Both the position numbers and the translations under genes were made by a program. Positions 8,105 through 18,002 of a stretch of DNA of 64,000 nucleotides are shown in pieces (the first letter of the stretch is position 1; each line of letters begins with the position of its first letter). The stretch comes from Reichenbachiella agarivorans (GTDB lineage: Bacteria; Bacteroidota; Bacteroidia; Cytophagales; Cyclobacteriaceae): assembly GCF_025502585.1 (NCBI RefSeq), contig NZ_CP106679.1, positions 663,001 through 727,000 on the forward strand. Reading direction: 5' to 3'. The notes beneath the pieces are model-generated. The model ran no database searches. It had not been told where the DNA came from and saw nothing but the letters and a program-made list of their open reading frames with translations.

Positions 8105-9361
8105 CTAATATCCATACTTACTCTTCCACTGCGAGCGCAGTTTCTTCCTCATTTCTTCCTCTCGGGGATTGTTTCCCGGATTGTAGAGTGTCGTACCTTT
8201 GATTTCGCTGGGCAAGAATTCATGCTCTACGAAATTGCCTTTGTGATCGTGGGCATATTGATAGCCTTTCCCATAGCCCAAATCTTTCATCAAACTGGTA
8301 GGTGCGTTCCTGATATCTAAGGGGATGGACAAATCTCCTGTTTTTTGTACAAGCTGCTGTGCATGATTGATCGCCATGTAGGCTGCATTGCTCTTGGCAG
8401 AGCATGCCAGATAGGTCACGCATTGAGAGAGAATGATCCGTGCCTCTGGATAGCCGATGACATTCACCGCCTGAAAAGCATTGTTGGCAATCACCAGTGC
8501 GGTGGGGTTGGCATTGCCAATGTCTTCGGATGCCAAAATCAACAGTCTCCTTGCGATGAATTTGACATCCTCACCCCCCTCTATCATCCGCGCGAGGTAA
8601 TAAACCGCCGCATTGGGATCACTGCCTCTGATGGATTTGATAAAAGCCGAAATGATGTCATAGTGCATCTCTCCGCTCTTGTCATAGATGGCAGCCTTCT
8701 TCTGTGCGATCTCAATGACCAAATCATTGGTGACTTTCTTCTCTTCCTCCGCAATGGACTCCACAACAATCTCCAGCAGGTTGAGTAATTTCCTACCATC
8801 GCCACCAGACAACCTGAGTAGGGCTTGTTCTTCCTCGATACTAATTTTTTGCTTGGATAAAACTTCGTCATGCTTCAAAGCCTTATCTATCAAGGCCAGC
8901 AGTTCGTCCTTTCCCAGGGCGTTCAAAGTATAGGTTTGACATCTCGACAAGAGAGCAGCATTGACTTCAAAGCTTGGATTTTCGGTAGTCGCACCTATCA
9001 AGGTGATTTGGCCTTTTTCCACAGCTGCGAGCAATGCATCCTGCTGCGACTTGTTGAAACGATGGATTTCGTCTATGAATAGAATGGACTTAGACCCGAA
9101 CTTGGCTTTGGTGATCACTTCTCTGATATCCTTGACACCTGCATTGATGGCACTCAAAGCAAAAAATGGCATCTTGGCACTATTGGCAATGATGTTGGCG
9201 ATCGTTGTCTTGCCGACACCCGGAGGACCCCATAGGATCATAGACGGCACTACACCCGACTGAACCGCCCGCTTCAAGATCCCTTTGAGGTGATCTTGAC
9301 CCACGAGATCTTCTAGGACTACAGGTCTCAAACGCTCCGCCAATGGTGATTGATTCATCAT
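8105..9361 (-). CDS. rarA: Replication-associated recombination protein A (AAA+ ATPase)
   Basis: RarA/MgsA/WRNIP1 family clamp-loader-like ATPase that acts at stalled replication forks. It shows PLAERLRPVVLEDLVGQDHL at the N-terminus, Walker A GPPGVGKTTIAN, Walker B LFIDEIHRFNKSQQDALL, sensor 1 IGATTENPSFEVN, the arginine-finger region ALLSRCQTY, and the C-terminal tetramerisation part (SIRGSDPNAAVYYLARMIEGGED). At 418 aa it is of normal length. Two adjacent ATGs (M-M-N) could both be the start; I took the first. Confidence 0.95.
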   Translation of the reverse strand: MMNQSPLAERLRPVVLEDLVGQDHLKGILKRAVQSGVVPSMILWGPPGVGKTTIANIIANSAKMPFFALSAINAGVKDIREVITKAKFGSKSILFIDEIHRFNKSQQDALLAAVEKGQITLIGATTENPSFEVNAALLSRCQTYTLNALGKDELLALIDKALKHDEVLSKQKISIEEEQALLRLSGGDGRKLLNLLEIVVESIAEEEKKVTNDLVIEIAQKKAAIYDKSGEMHYDIISAFIKSIRGSDPNAAVYYLARMIEGGEDVKFIARRLLILASEDIGNANPTALVIANNAFQAVNVIGYPEARIILSQCVTYLACSAKSNAAYMAINHAQQLVQKTGDLSIPLDIRNAPTSLMKDLGYGKGYQYAHDHKGNFVEHEFLPSEIKGTTLYNPGNNPREEEMRKKLRSQWKSKYGY

Positions 9362-9527
9362 AGAAATAGATTGAATAGGAGTTAAAAGTTACAAAGTTGA
9401 AAATTATAAGTCTGATCACCTTAGGCTCTAACACATCATCTACTTACGACCTACCCTTTGATTCACATCAATCAACTCCGACAGGAAATATAAAGGTTAA
9501 AAGAGAGATTGATGACATCAGATGGCA

Positions 9528-10253
9528 CTACTCTTCTTCTGTATCGATGATTTCTTCTTCAGGTTCTTCCGAAATTTCTTCAGATTCGATGGCATTATTC
9601 AAAGTCTCGGTGTCTACTTCAGTCTCGTCGGTATCATCAGTTACCGTTTCATCCTTTTTCTTCTTGAATAAACCCCATTTTCCATTTCCAGATTCAGAGG
9701 TTGTGTCATTTTCCACCTGAGCCTCTGCTTTGGCTGCCAATTCCTCACGTGTAGGTCTGGTATCTATGAACAGCTCACCGTAGTATTTGTTGTAATATTC
9801 CTGTTCCTGGTTATACGGATTCTTGACATTGTAGCGGTACTTGTAGCGCACGACATCTGTTTTTTTGGCTGCCAACAATGGCGCTGCAGACAATGAGTCT
9901 ACTCCTACTGTATCTTGATCCACGAAATCACTTGCCAAGAACTCTTCTTCAACCACATCATCGGCATACAATGGATCCTTTTTAGGCTCTCCCAGTACAT
10001 TGACTTTTGGAGCGGTCATCAAGTCGTAGTTCTTTTTGAATAATGTAGATTTTTTATTGACCCCATACTTGCTTCTGTTGGAAGCTACGGCCATTTTGGG
10101 TGTACTGTCGTTCAAAAACATGGAATACCTAGCCATCCTCATGGAGTCATTGAGGATGTATGTGCTCTGAAATGCAGGGCATACGACATTGTCTTTGCAT
10201 GAGCAAAAAACAACACACATCACGATCAATATAGGAAATAAGGCCTTCCTCAC
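9528..10253 (-). CDS. Putative lipoprotein with acidic C-terminal tail
   Basis: A 241-aa protein of unknown function. The N-terminus is a lipoprotein signal peptide, with FCSC as the most likely lipobox (acylated Cys19). The middle has a Tyr-rich stretch (VRYKYRYNVKNPYNQEQEYYNKYYGE). A WGLFKKKKDE segment follows, and the last 45 residues are dominated by Asp, Glu and Thr. The low-complexity acidic tail is probably disordered. Export to the periplasm or outer membrane is inferred. It stands alone between rarA and the MmcQ gene, separated from the latter by 170 bases in which I see no gene. Confidence 0.7.
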   Translation of the reverse strand: MRKALFPILIVMCVVFCSCKDNVVCPAFQSTYILNDSMRMARYSMFLNDSTPKMAVASNRSKYGVNKKSTLFKKNYDLMTAPKVNVLGEPKKDPLYADDVVEEEFLASDFVDQDTVGVDSLSAAPLLAAKKTDVVRYKYRYNVKNPYNQEQEYYNKYYGELFIDTRPTREELAAKAEAQVENDTTSESGNGKWGLFKKKKDETVTDDTDETEVDTETLNNAIESEEISEEPEEEIIDTEEE

Positions 10254-10423
10254 AAATTTTATTCAGTACACGGGTTTGGCTGGAATCAATAACACTAACC
10301 ACCAAAATTGTACAATATTTCCCTATTTAAGCAATTTATGATCATATTAATGTAACCCCAAGCAAGTCTCCAAATGAAATATTCATATTCAGTCTCTGAA
10401 TAATGCAAGGAGCATGCGAATGA

Positions 10424-10777
10424 TTACAAATTGGCCAATTCCTCTTTGAGCCTTTTGGGAAGCTTGTCTACGATGAGCTGATAGGAATGATCTGTCATTT
10501 TAAGCACCTGTTGATCAGACGAATCCATATCAACAAAGACCGTATTCCAGTGTTTTTTGTTCATATGAAAACCCGGGCGAACGCTCTCATATTGATCGCG
10601 AAGCTCCACTGCCCATGCTGGATCACACTTCAGATTGATGGAAACGAAATTATCCACATTTGTCAGAGCAAAGACCTTTTCCATGACTTTGAAAACCAAT
10701 GTAGATTCATCAAAAGGAAAGCTTTCGGTTACACCAGGTTTGGCCAAACAATAGTCTCTGAACTCTTCGATATTCAT
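10424..10777 (-). CDS. MmcQ/YjbR family protein
   Basis: A 117-aa protein of the YjbR/DUF419 family, with a CyaY-like double-wing DNA-binding fold in solved relatives. Visible family signatures are EEFRDYCLAKPGVTESFPFDE, VFALTNVDNFVSINLKCDP, YESVRPGFHMNKKHWNTV and the final SYQLIVDKLPKR. The biological role is not established. It is the third gene of a minus-strand operon with ispG and the 66-aa membrane protein: the spacing to the latter is 1 base. Confidence 0.9.
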   Translation of the reverse strand: MNIEEFRDYCLAKPGVTESFPFDESTLVFKVMEKVFALTNVDNFVSINLKCDPAWAVELRDQYESVRPGFHMNKKHWNTVFVDMDSSDQQVLKMTDHSYQLIVDKLPKRLKEELANL

Positions 10778-10778
10778 C

Positions 10779-10979
10779 TTAAAAGAAGACTTTTTTACTC
10801 ACAAAATATATGATCGCCAACAAAAAAACGATGATGGAGAATTTGTTAATGAAATGCATCGCTTTCAAATTAAAATCTGGTTTGTTATCAGAATCTTTCT
10901 TCTTGAAATAGTAACCAAACACTTCACTCAAATCGAAAAATTCTTTCAATCCCCCTTTGCTCTTTTTTTGCTCAGTCAT
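10779..10979 (-). CDS. Small single-pass membrane protein (DUF6728-like)
   Basis: A 66-aa protein with a charged N-terminal half (EQKKSKGGLKEFFDLSEVFGYYFKKKD) and one C-terminal transmembrane helix (FSIIVFLLAIIYFVSKKVFF). NLKAMHFINKFSI resembles the signature I recall for DUF6728, a small Bacteroidota family of unknown function; this name is from memory. It overlaps the ispG stop by 4 bases (ATGA) and is followed 1 base later by the MmcQ gene, which supports translational coupling. Confidence 0.75.
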   Translation of the reverse strand: MTEQKKSKGGLKEFFDLSEVFGYYFKKKDSDNKPDFNLKAMHFINKFSIIVFLLAIIYFVSKKVFF

Positions 10980-12979
10980 AGTTCCATGGTTTCTACTGTT
11001 TCTGGTTCTACCCAGTTCTCATCTTCTCTGATGATCTCTATCAATTCATCTACCGCCCTCTCGGATGGAACGGCTCTTTTGACCACCGTTTGTCCTCTGT
11101 AGAGGGTGATTTTTCCTTTGCCAGAGCCGACATATCCATAGTCCGCATCAGCCATCTCTCCAGGCCCATTGACGATGCAGCCCATGATACCAATTTTCAC
11201 TCCTTTGAGATGATCTGTTCGCTTACGAATCTTAGCGGTAGTTTCTTGGAGGTCAAACAAAGTTCTGCCGCAGGAAGGACAAGATATATACTCTGTTTTG
11301 GTCATCCGAGTTCTCGCTGCTTGCAGTATTCCAAATGCCGTGTCGTTTTCTGCTTTTTTGTTACCGTGACCAGACAGCATCACACCATCACCCAATCCAT
11401 CCACCAGCAATCCGCCAATATCCGTCGCTGATGCCAACTGAAACTCCGTATGATCAGTCTCGGTAATTTTTCTTTCTAGCACGACTGGCAAATCCACCTT
11501 TTGGATCATCAATTCAAAAATAAATCGACGCAAGGCTGCCATCGCATGGGCATTCTCTGTGTGGAGCAAAACGACCACCTTTTCTTTGTCAGAGAGTTGT
11601 TTTGCTGCGGACAAATCTGCTGCATCTACTCGTACAAATACTTCTTCACCCTTCCATTCTGACAATTGATCCAAGTTCAGCACGGGGTACTTGTTCTCTT
11701 TAGAGTCCAATTCCTTCCATGTAGCATAATCCAAGATTTCTCTCAAACCATTGGGTAACATGAATGGGACTGGATTGGCCCCAGAATAAATATAATCTGC
11801 ACCAGTATCTCCCATTTTCCACTTGTCCAACTCTGGAAGATAATAGTGACCAATAGGTTTCAAATCTGACATTTGAGTGACAGGATTGGCAGCAAAATCC
11901 GCTACCACTCTCGGTACATTTTGATCTCCGAAATTAAGTACCTCTGTAGTTTTCCTTCTTTCGTAAGTGAAGGGATCAACAGGGGATTGCTCCAAAGATG
12001 CTATGACAGCATGACCTGATCTATTAGTATATCGGTTGATGAGAGATTGCGCTACGGGCGCTTCGAACTCTGGTTCCTCTGTCAATGAAACTCTTACCGT
12101 ATCGCCCAATCCATCCTCTAACAAAGCTCCAATACCAACGGCAGATTTGATTCGGCCGTCTTCTCCATCACCTGCCTCTGTCACACCTAAATGCAAGGGG
12201 TATGGCTTCAAGCCTTCCTCATCCAGCTTGTGCACAAGCAAACGATACGCCTGCACCATCACGCGTGTATTGCTGGCCTTCATGGATAGCACTATGTCAT
12301 GGTAATCTAAATCATCACAAATTCTGAGGAATTCCAGCGCAGACTCTACCATGCCTAGCGGCGTATCTCCAAACCGACTCAAAATCCTGTCCGACAAAGA
12401 ACCGTGATTGGTTCCGATTCGCATTGCCGTGCCATGCTCCTTGCAGATCTCCACCAACGGTATAAATTTTTCGCGGATGCGTAACAATTCAGCCTCGTAG
12501 GATTCGTCCGTATATTCTATCTCTTCAAATTTCTTTTTGTCGGCATAGTTGCCAGGATTGACACGTACCTTTTCTACGATTCTTGCGGCCAATTCAGCTG
12601 CGTTGGGTGTAAAATGGATGTCCGCCACCAAAGGAACATCAATATTCTTGGCTCGCAATTCGTTTCGTATCAGCTCTAGGTTCTGCGCTTCCTTGATACT
12701 GGGCGCAGTGATCCTTACGTACTCACAACCAGAATCTACCATTCGGATGGTTTGCTCCACCGAACCCTGCGTATCCATGGTATCAACAGTGGTCATGGAT
12801 TGAACACGGATAGGGTATTCAGCACCCAGAGGTACTTGACCAATATTCACTTTGATGGCTTGTCTCCGAGAATACTCGGTCAGCGAATTGCAATATTTTT
12901 TTGTGTCCAAAATCTTACGATTATATGAGTAGACAAAAATAACGAGCTTGTTGAAATTATTGAGTGCATTCCTTGACAA
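10976..12979 (-). CDS. ispG: 4-hydroxy-3-methylbut-2-enyl diphosphate synthase (long type)
   Basis: Fe-S enzyme of the MEP isoprenoid pathway that converts MEcPP to HMBPP. The N-terminal TIM barrel shows YPIRVQSMTT, VADIHFTPNAA and NYADKKKFEEI. A large central insertion (about residues 300-560) is typical of Bacteroidota, Chlamydiae and plants. The C-terminal 4Fe-4S domain carries CPSCGRTLFD and the third ligand in GCIVNGPGEMADADYGYVG. The first 26 residues before KKYCNSLTEYSRRQ are not conserved in relatives as I recall them, so translation may begin later, e.g. at a TTG just before the D-T-K-K-Y-C segment. It is the first gene of an operon with two small genes. Confidence 0.95.
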   Translation of the reverse strand: MSRNALNNFNKLVIFVYSYNRKILDTKKYCNSLTEYSRRQAIKVNIGQVPLGAEYPIRVQSMTTVDTMDTQGSVEQTIRMVDSGCEYVRITAPSIKEAQNLELIRNELRAKNIDVPLVADIHFTPNAAELAARIVEKVRVNPGNYADKKKFEEIEYTDESYEAELLRIREKFIPLVEICKEHGTAMRIGTNHGSLSDRILSRFGDTPLGMVESALEFLRICDDLDYHDIVLSMKASNTRVMVQAYRLLVHKLDEEGLKPYPLHLGVTEAGDGEDGRIKSAVGIGALLEDGLGDTVRVSLTEEPEFEAPVAQSLINRYTNRSGHAVIASLEQSPVDPFTYERRKTTEVLNFGDQNVPRVVADFAANPVTQMSDLKPIGHYYLPELDKWKMGDTGADYIYSGANPVPFMLPNGLREILDYATWKELDSKENKYPVLNLDQLSEWKGEEVFVRVDAADLSAAKQLSDKEKVVVLLHTENAHAMAALRRFIFELMIQKVDLPVVLERKITETDHTEFQLASATDIGGLLVDGLGDGVMLSGHGNKKAENDTAFGILQAARTRMTKTEYISCPSCGRTLFDLQETTAKIRKRTDHLKGVKIGIMGCIVNGPGEMADADYGYVGSGKGKITLYRGQTVVKRAVPSERAVDELIEIIREDENWVEPETVETMEL

Positions 12980-13086
12980 TGTGTAGTTTAATTACCGTTC
13001 ATCCTGTCAAACAGCTATTACACAGATACTTCTTGAAGTATTTGTTCACAATCTGCTATTTTAGTTTAAAATAACAACTCCACAAT

Positions 13087-15594
13087 ATGAAAAAAATAAT
13101 TACACTGATTCTGGTCATACTATCGATTGCTACGCTCAGTATTTGTCCTACTCAAGCCCAAAAAAAGAAAGGGAAAAAACAAGAAGAGACTAAAAAAGAT
13201 ACAAAAACAATTTCAGAACTGATCAATGGTCATCAAAAATTGGCAGGTCTCTTTGAGTTTTACCAAGATACGGTCTCTGGGGAAACAAAAATGTTGATCA
13301 AAACAGACCAAATAGGAGAAGAATTCATCCATTGGTACTACATTGAAAATGGTGAAGTATCCGTCTCAACATTTAGAGGTGAGTTTCTTGATTCTAAAAT
13401 CATTAAAATCAACAAACATTTTAACAAGATTGAAATCGTTTCCTTGAATACTTCCTTTTATTTCGATCCTAATAATGCACTAAGCAAATCCCAAGATGCC
13501 AATATCAGCCAAAGCATACTATTCTCAGGTGAGATATTGGGAGGAAATGAAAAAGAAGGTGGCTATCTCATAAAATCTGACCCTTTGTTTCTCAAAGAAA
13601 TTTTAGGCATTGTTGACTTCACTCAATTTAGGGAAGAACCAAAGTCGTTCAAACTAGGTACATTGAGCGACAGCAAAACCAAAATTCAATCTATCAAAAA
13701 CTATCCAGACAATACAGATGTAATCGTAGAGTATGTATTTGAAAATAAAAAAACTAACCTCAATACTTCTAATGCACTCGCAGACTCTAGAAATATTAGT
13801 ATCAAAGTACAACACTCGTTGTTGAAAATACCTGACAATACATATACGCCTAGGTATGATGATCCACGGGTGGGTTACTTTACAACCAAGGTAGATGACA
13901 TGACTAGCACGGATGCTATTACCTACAGAGATCTAATTCACAGATGGGATTTACAAAAATCTGACAGTACAATGTCTGTCTCAAAGCCTGTCACACCTAT
14001 TACTTGGTGGATCGAAAATAGTACACCTATGGAATTTAGAGAAACCATTAAAGAGGCTGTTTTAGAATGGAACAAAGCCTTTGAAGCAGCTGGCTTTAAG
14101 GACGCCATAGTAGTGAAGATACAACCAGACGATGCACAATGGGATGCTGGGGATATCAATTACAACGTATTGAGATGGACATCCTCTCCCGAACCTCCCT
14201 TTGGTGGATACGGACCAAGTTTTGTCAATCCACGAACAGGTCAAATTTTGGGTGCGGATATCATGCTAGAATATGTATATCATACCAATCGTGTCAAATA
14301 TTCCAAACTCTATGAGCAAGACATACCTAATGGCCACATGATATGTAGCGCAGGACATCATTTTCAAACCAATACTATGTTTGGATTGAGCACGCTCAAA
14401 GCTACTGGTGCGTCTGACTTAGAGATGGAAGGGCTAAAAAGAGAAGCAATGAAAGAACTTGTCATGCACGAAGTAGGTCACACCTTGGGACTCAATCACA
14501 ACATGAAAGCCAGTCAAAGATTTACTCCTGATGAATTGGCAAATAAAGAATTGATCAAAAACCAATGTTTGACTGGCTCTGTCATGGATTATACAGCTAT
14601 CAACCTCACCAAGGATAGAGCAAAACAAGGTCAATATTATTCTACAACAGTAGGCCCCTACGACATTTGGGCAATTACTTACGGCTATCATTATGATGGT
14701 AGTCCTACTAGTTTAGATCAGATATTGGGACGTTCGACAGAACCAGACCTGATATTTGGAAATGATGCAGATGATATGCGAGCGCCTGGAGTGGGTATTG
14801 ACCCAAGAGTAATGGTCGGAGATTTATCTAATGACGTTATCGGATATGCAATCAACAGCATAGAAATCTCAATGACAACCATGGGACTACTTAAAGAAAA
14901 GTTTAGTACACCTGGAGAATCCTATGAAGAACTAAAACAAAATTTTGGAATTCTCATGAGAGCCCAGAGCAACATGTGTGCTAATATTTCAAGATTCATA
15001 GGTGGTGTCTATGTGGACAGATCCATGGCTGGACAAAAAAAAGCTGCTAAACCTTACACCCCAGTAGCAGCAGCAGAGCAAAAGAGAGCACTCAATGCAC
15101 TCAATAAATATGCCTTTTCTCCAGATGCTTTCAGTGCTCCAAATGAATTGTATAATTATCTAGCGACGCAGAGGCGAGGATTCAATCTGTATGGAACAAC
15201 TGAAGATCCAAAAATACAAGAAGACATTCTGAATATTCAGAAAGGTATTTTGAATCAAATCATGCACAAAAACACACTGCAAAGATTGAGTGACAGCTAC
15301 CTATATGGCAACACGTATAGCCTATCAAGTTATATGAATGACTTGAACCAAATAATGTTTGGTATAGAAAAGAACAACTCCATCAACACGACTAGACAAA
15401 ACTTACAGATTGAGTACACCAAAAGACTGATCAATATAGTGGATGATAAAAGTGATTATATCTCTGCTGCCAAGTCCATGGCTCTTTACAATCTGCAAAG
15501 TATCAGAAAAATGACCATGAACTCTACTGATCTTTCTACTCTAGCTCACAAACGCTACTTAGACTTTATGATTAGTCAAAGTTTGGACAAATAG
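13087..15594 (+). CDS. Secreted zinc-dependent metalloprotease (DUF5117/DUF4953 type)
   Basis: An 835-aa protein with a Sec signal peptide (LILVILSIATLSI...QAQ). The order is typical of the large Bacteroidota metalloproteases with DUF5118/DUF5117/DUF4953 domains. A beta-rich N-terminal half includes YYIENGEVSVSTFRGEF. The metzincin-like catalytic part has HEVGHTLGLNHN starting at residue 461, which supplies the three zinc histidines and the catalytic glutamate. SVMDY follows as a Met-turn candidate. It probably degrades extracellular or periplasmic protein. An upstream -7/-33 pair is not clear. It ends at a strong bidirectional terminator. Confidence 0.92.
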   Translation: MKKIITLILVILSIATLSICPTQAQKKKGKKQEETKKDTKTISELINGHQKLAGLFEFYQDTVSGETKMLIKTDQIGEEFIHWYYIENGEVSVSTFRGEFLDSKIIKINKHFNKIEIVSLNTSFYFDPNNALSKSQDANISQSILFSGEILGGNEKEGGYLIKSDPLFLKEILGIVDFTQFREEPKSFKLGTLSDSKTKIQSIKNYPDNTDVIVEYVFENKKTNLNTSNALADSRNISIKVQHSLLKIPDNTYTPRYDDPRVGYFTTKVDDMTSTDAITYRDLIHRWDLQKSDSTMSVSKPVTPITWWIENSTPMEFRETIKEAVLEWNKAFEAAGFKDAIVVKIQPDDAQWDAGDINYNVLRWTSSPEPPFGGYGPSFVNPRTGQILGADIMLEYVYHTNRVKYSKLYEQDIPNGHMICSAGHHFQTNTMFGLSTLKATGASDLEMEGLKREAMKELVMHEVGHTLGLNHNMKASQRFTPDELANKELIKNQCLTGSVMDYTAINLTKDRAKQGQYYSTTVGPYDIWAITYGYHYDGSPTSLDQILGRSTEPDLIFGNDADDMRAPGVGIDPRVMVGDLSNDVIGYAINSIEISMTTMGLLKEKFSTPGESYEELKQNFGILMRAQSNMCANISRFIGGVYVDRSMAGQKKAAKPYTPVAAAEQKRALNALNKYAFSPDAFSAPNELYNYLATQRRGFNLYGTTEDPKIQEDILNIQKGILNQIMHKNTLQRLSDSYLYGNTYSLSSYMNDLNQIMFGIEKNNSINTTRQNLQIEYTKRLINIVDDKSDYISAAKSMALYNLQSIRKMTMNSTDLSTLAHKRYLDFMISQSLDK

Positions 15595-15603
15595 AATCAA
15601 TTT

Positions 15604-15644
15604 AACATCTCATAAGAATAGTATCCATGTTCTTATGAGATGTT
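15604..15644. terminator. Bidirectional terminator between metalloprotease and SDR genes
   Basis: A perfect 15-bp inverted repeat (15604-15618 with 15630-15644) around an 11-base loop lies between the two convergent stop codons. A TTT/AAA run on each side suits termination in both directions. Confidence 0.8.
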
Positions 15645-15648
15645 TCAA

Positions 15649-16356
15649 TCAAATATCTCCTAATTGAGGTCTGATCACTATATCTTCAATGACTGTGCTA
15701 TGGGAAAGTCGGTGTGCAGACCAGATTGATTCTGCCACATCCGAAGATTTGATAAAGCGCTCCTCTGGCAAATCCACTCCCTCCCAACTAGCAGTCCATG
15801 TTGCTCCAGGTAAGATGGAGATTACTCTAATCCCCTTTTCTTTAAGTTCGTGTCTCAAATTTTGGGAAAAACCGTAAAGTGCAAATTTGGAAATGCTATA
15901 TGATCCGCCATTATCATAGGCCTTAAGACTCGCGACCGAGCAGATATTGAAGATGTCTCCGCTGGATTGGGCGACCATGCTAGGTACCAACCCTCTTGTC
16001 AGATGATAGGCACTGTACAGGTTGGTTTGAATCATGAATTCCAAATTACCATCCTCCTCTTGGCTAATTTGCCCTGGGATGAATGCTCCTGTATTATTGA
16101 TCAATACATCAATACTTTTAGAATTGGTATTGACCCAGTAAGTAAAAGAGTCAACATCTGATCGCTTGGACAAATCAGCCTGCATCCATTTGATATGCAC
16201 ATTAGAAAACCGCTCTTTGATATCTTCTGTCAATTTTTTAAGATCTGACTCACTCCTTGCACAGGTCAATACCTGATACCCCTCTGAAGCAAAGCGCTCA
16301 ATGATTGCTCTCCCGATTCCCTTCGTCCCACCAGTCACTACTATAGTTCTACTCAT
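15649..16356 (-). CDS. Short-chain dehydrogenase/reductase
   Basis: A 235-aa classical SDR. The Rossmann cofactor motif is VTGGTKGIGRAI, the structural motif is LINNTGAF, the catalytic serine is in NICSVAS and the Tyr/Lys pair is in YSISKFAL. TCARSES after beta-2 suggests NADP(H) preference. The substrate cannot be predicted from sequence. It is divergent from the Mla-like permease gene across 159 bases. No signal peptide or membrane helix is seen. Confidence 0.92.
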   Translation of the reverse strand: MSRTIVVTGGTKGIGRAIIERFASEGYQVLTCARSESDLKKLTEDIKERFSNVHIKWMQADLSKRSDVDSFTYWVNTNSKSIDVLINNTGAFIPGQISQEEDGNLEFMIQTNLYSAYHLTRGLVPSMVAQSSGDIFNICSVASLKAYDNGGSYSISKFALYGFSQNLRHELKEKGIRVISILPGATWTASWEGVDLPEERFIKSSDVAESIWSAHRLSHSTVIEDIVIRPQLGDI

Positions 16357-16515
16357 AGCAACAAAGAAAATAGAAAAATGTACAAACTACCAAGGACAAG
16401 ACTGCGTCCTAGGTTTATGTTCGTCATCAAAATGGATTTTTCGTCAGACTTGACCACATAATCCGACATAGTTGATTTAAAATTATTATTTTGGTGACAT
16501 AATTAAACAAAGTGC

Positions 16516-17244
16516 ATGCGCAGTTTCGGAAAGTTCATCCTGTTTATTTCTTCTATGTTTGCAAGGCGAGAGTCATTTATGACTTATGTCCGTCTCACAT
16601 TCGAAGAATCAACCAAAATTGGAGTTAACTCCATAGTACTAGTAGGTATTGTCTCCACCTTTATAGGTGCGGTGACGACCATACAGACAGCCTACAATCT
16701 AGTCAGTCCCTTCATACCCTCCTATGTGATTGCAATGGTGGTGAGAGACATGACCGTATTGGAGCTAGCTCCTACCGTCATGGCGATCGTGTACGCTGGC
16801 AAGGTCGGATCCAATATCGCTGGTGAACTCGGCACAATGCGGATCACGGAGCAGATCGATGCCTTGGAAGTAATGGGTATCAATGCTACATCCTATCTCG
16901 TATTACCTAAAATCATAGCCTCGTTGATCACCTACCCTATGTTGGTTATCCTTTCTGTATTTCTATCTTTGGTAGGGGGCTATTTGGCAGGTACACTCGC
17001 TGGAGTGATCTCTCCGACAGAGTACGTTTATGGCATCCGATTCGAATTTGTAGAGTTCAATATCTTCTTTGCCTTGACCAAGGCTTATGTCTTTGCTTTT
17101 CTGGTAGCGGCCATCTCTGCGTACAAAGGTTTCTACACCAGCGGCGGGGCACTGGAGGTCGGCATAGCCAGTACTGCTGCTGTGACCAATAGCTGCATAG
17201 CCATACTCTGCGCGGATTTTCTCCTCACCAAACTGATGCTCTAA
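16516..17244 (+). CDS. MlaE-family ABC transporter permease
   Basis: A 242-aa integral membrane protein of the MlaE/Ttg2B phospholipid transport permease family. It shows about five hydrophobic segments and the family motifs GIVSTFIGAVTTIQTAYNL, VVRDMTVLELAPTVMAIVYAGKVGSNIAGELGTM and EQIDALEVMGI. In Gram-negative bacteria this permease works with an MlaF ATPase and an MCE protein to move phospholipids between inner and outer membrane. The ATPase follows after 2 bases. No MCE (MlaD) gene follows in this window. Confidence 0.93.
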   Translation: MRSFGKFILFISSMFARRESFMTYVRLTFEESTKIGVNSIVLVGIVSTFIGAVTTIQTAYNLVSPFIPSYVIAMVVRDMTVLELAPTVMAIVYAGKVGSNIAGELGTMRITEQIDALEVMGINATSYLVLPKIIASLITYPMLVILSVFLSLVGGYLAGTLAGVISPTEYVYGIRFEFVEFNIFFALTKAYVFAFLVAAISAYKGFYTSGGALEVGIASTAAVTNSCIAILCADFLLTKLML

Positions 17245-17246
17245 CG

Positions 17247-18002
17247 ATGATAGAAGTTAACCATTTGACTAAATCCTTTGACGGAAAGGTAATCCTAGAA
17301 GACATCTCTGCCAAATTTAACCAAGGTCAAACCAACCTCATCATTGGTGCTAGTGGTACTGGCAAAAGTGTCCTACTCAAAAACTTGGTCGGTCTGATCG
17401 CGCCAGATTCTGGAGAAGTCCTCTTTGATGGGAGAAATTTTACCTCCGCGGACAAAGATCTAAAAACGGATATCAGGAGAGAAATCGGCATGCTCTTTCA
17501 GGGAGGTGCATTGTTTGATTCCAAAAATGTGGAGCAAAACATCATGTTTCCTCTCGATGTCTTGACAGACATGACCAAAGAAGAAAAGCTGGAGCGCGTC
17601 AACTATTGTCTGGACCGTGTAGGTATGACTGACGTCAACAAGAAAATGCCGTCAGAAATCAGTGGAGGCATGAAAAAAAGAGTTGGTATCGCCAGGGCCA
17701 TCGTCAATCACTCCAAATATCTATTTTGTGATGAACCCAACTCTGGATTGGATCCCCAAACCTCGATCCGGATCGACAACTTGATCAAAGAAATCACCGA
17801 AGAACTCAATATCACAACTATCGTAGTGACACATGATATGAACTCAGTCATGGAGATAGGAGATAACATTATTTTCCTACACAAAGGGCACAAACTATGG
17901 GAGGGCAATAATGAAACGATATTTGATGGTGATTGCACAGAGTTGCAAGACTTTATTTTCGCCAACAAATTGATGCGGGCCGTAAAAAAGAATAGAGGTT
18001 AA
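17247..18002 (+). CDS. MlaF-family ABC transporter ATP-binding protein
   Basis: A 251-aa nucleotide-binding subunit, with Walker A GASGTGKSVLLKN, Q-loop MLFQGGALFDS, the ABC signature ISGGMKKRVGIARAI, Walker B YLFCDEPNSGLDP and the switch histidine in VVTHDMNSVME. The GALFDS sequence after the Q-loop is characteristic of the MlaF/Ttg2A family. It is co-transcribed with the permease (2-base gap). An AGAGGTTA/TAACCTCT inverted repeat spans its stop codon but has no T tract. Confidence 0.94.
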   Translation: MIEVNHLTKSFDGKVILEDISAKFNQGQTNLIIGASGTGKSVLLKNLVGLIAPDSGEVLFDGRNFTSADKDLKTDIRREIGMLFQGGALFDSKNVEQNIMFPLDVLTDMTKEEKLERVNYCLDRVGMTDVNKKMPSEISGGMKKRVGIARAIVNHSKYLFCDEPNSGLDPQTSIRIDNLIKEITEELNITTIVVTHDMNSVMEIGDNIIFLHKGHKLWEGNNETIFDGDCTELQDFIFANKLMRAVKKNRG

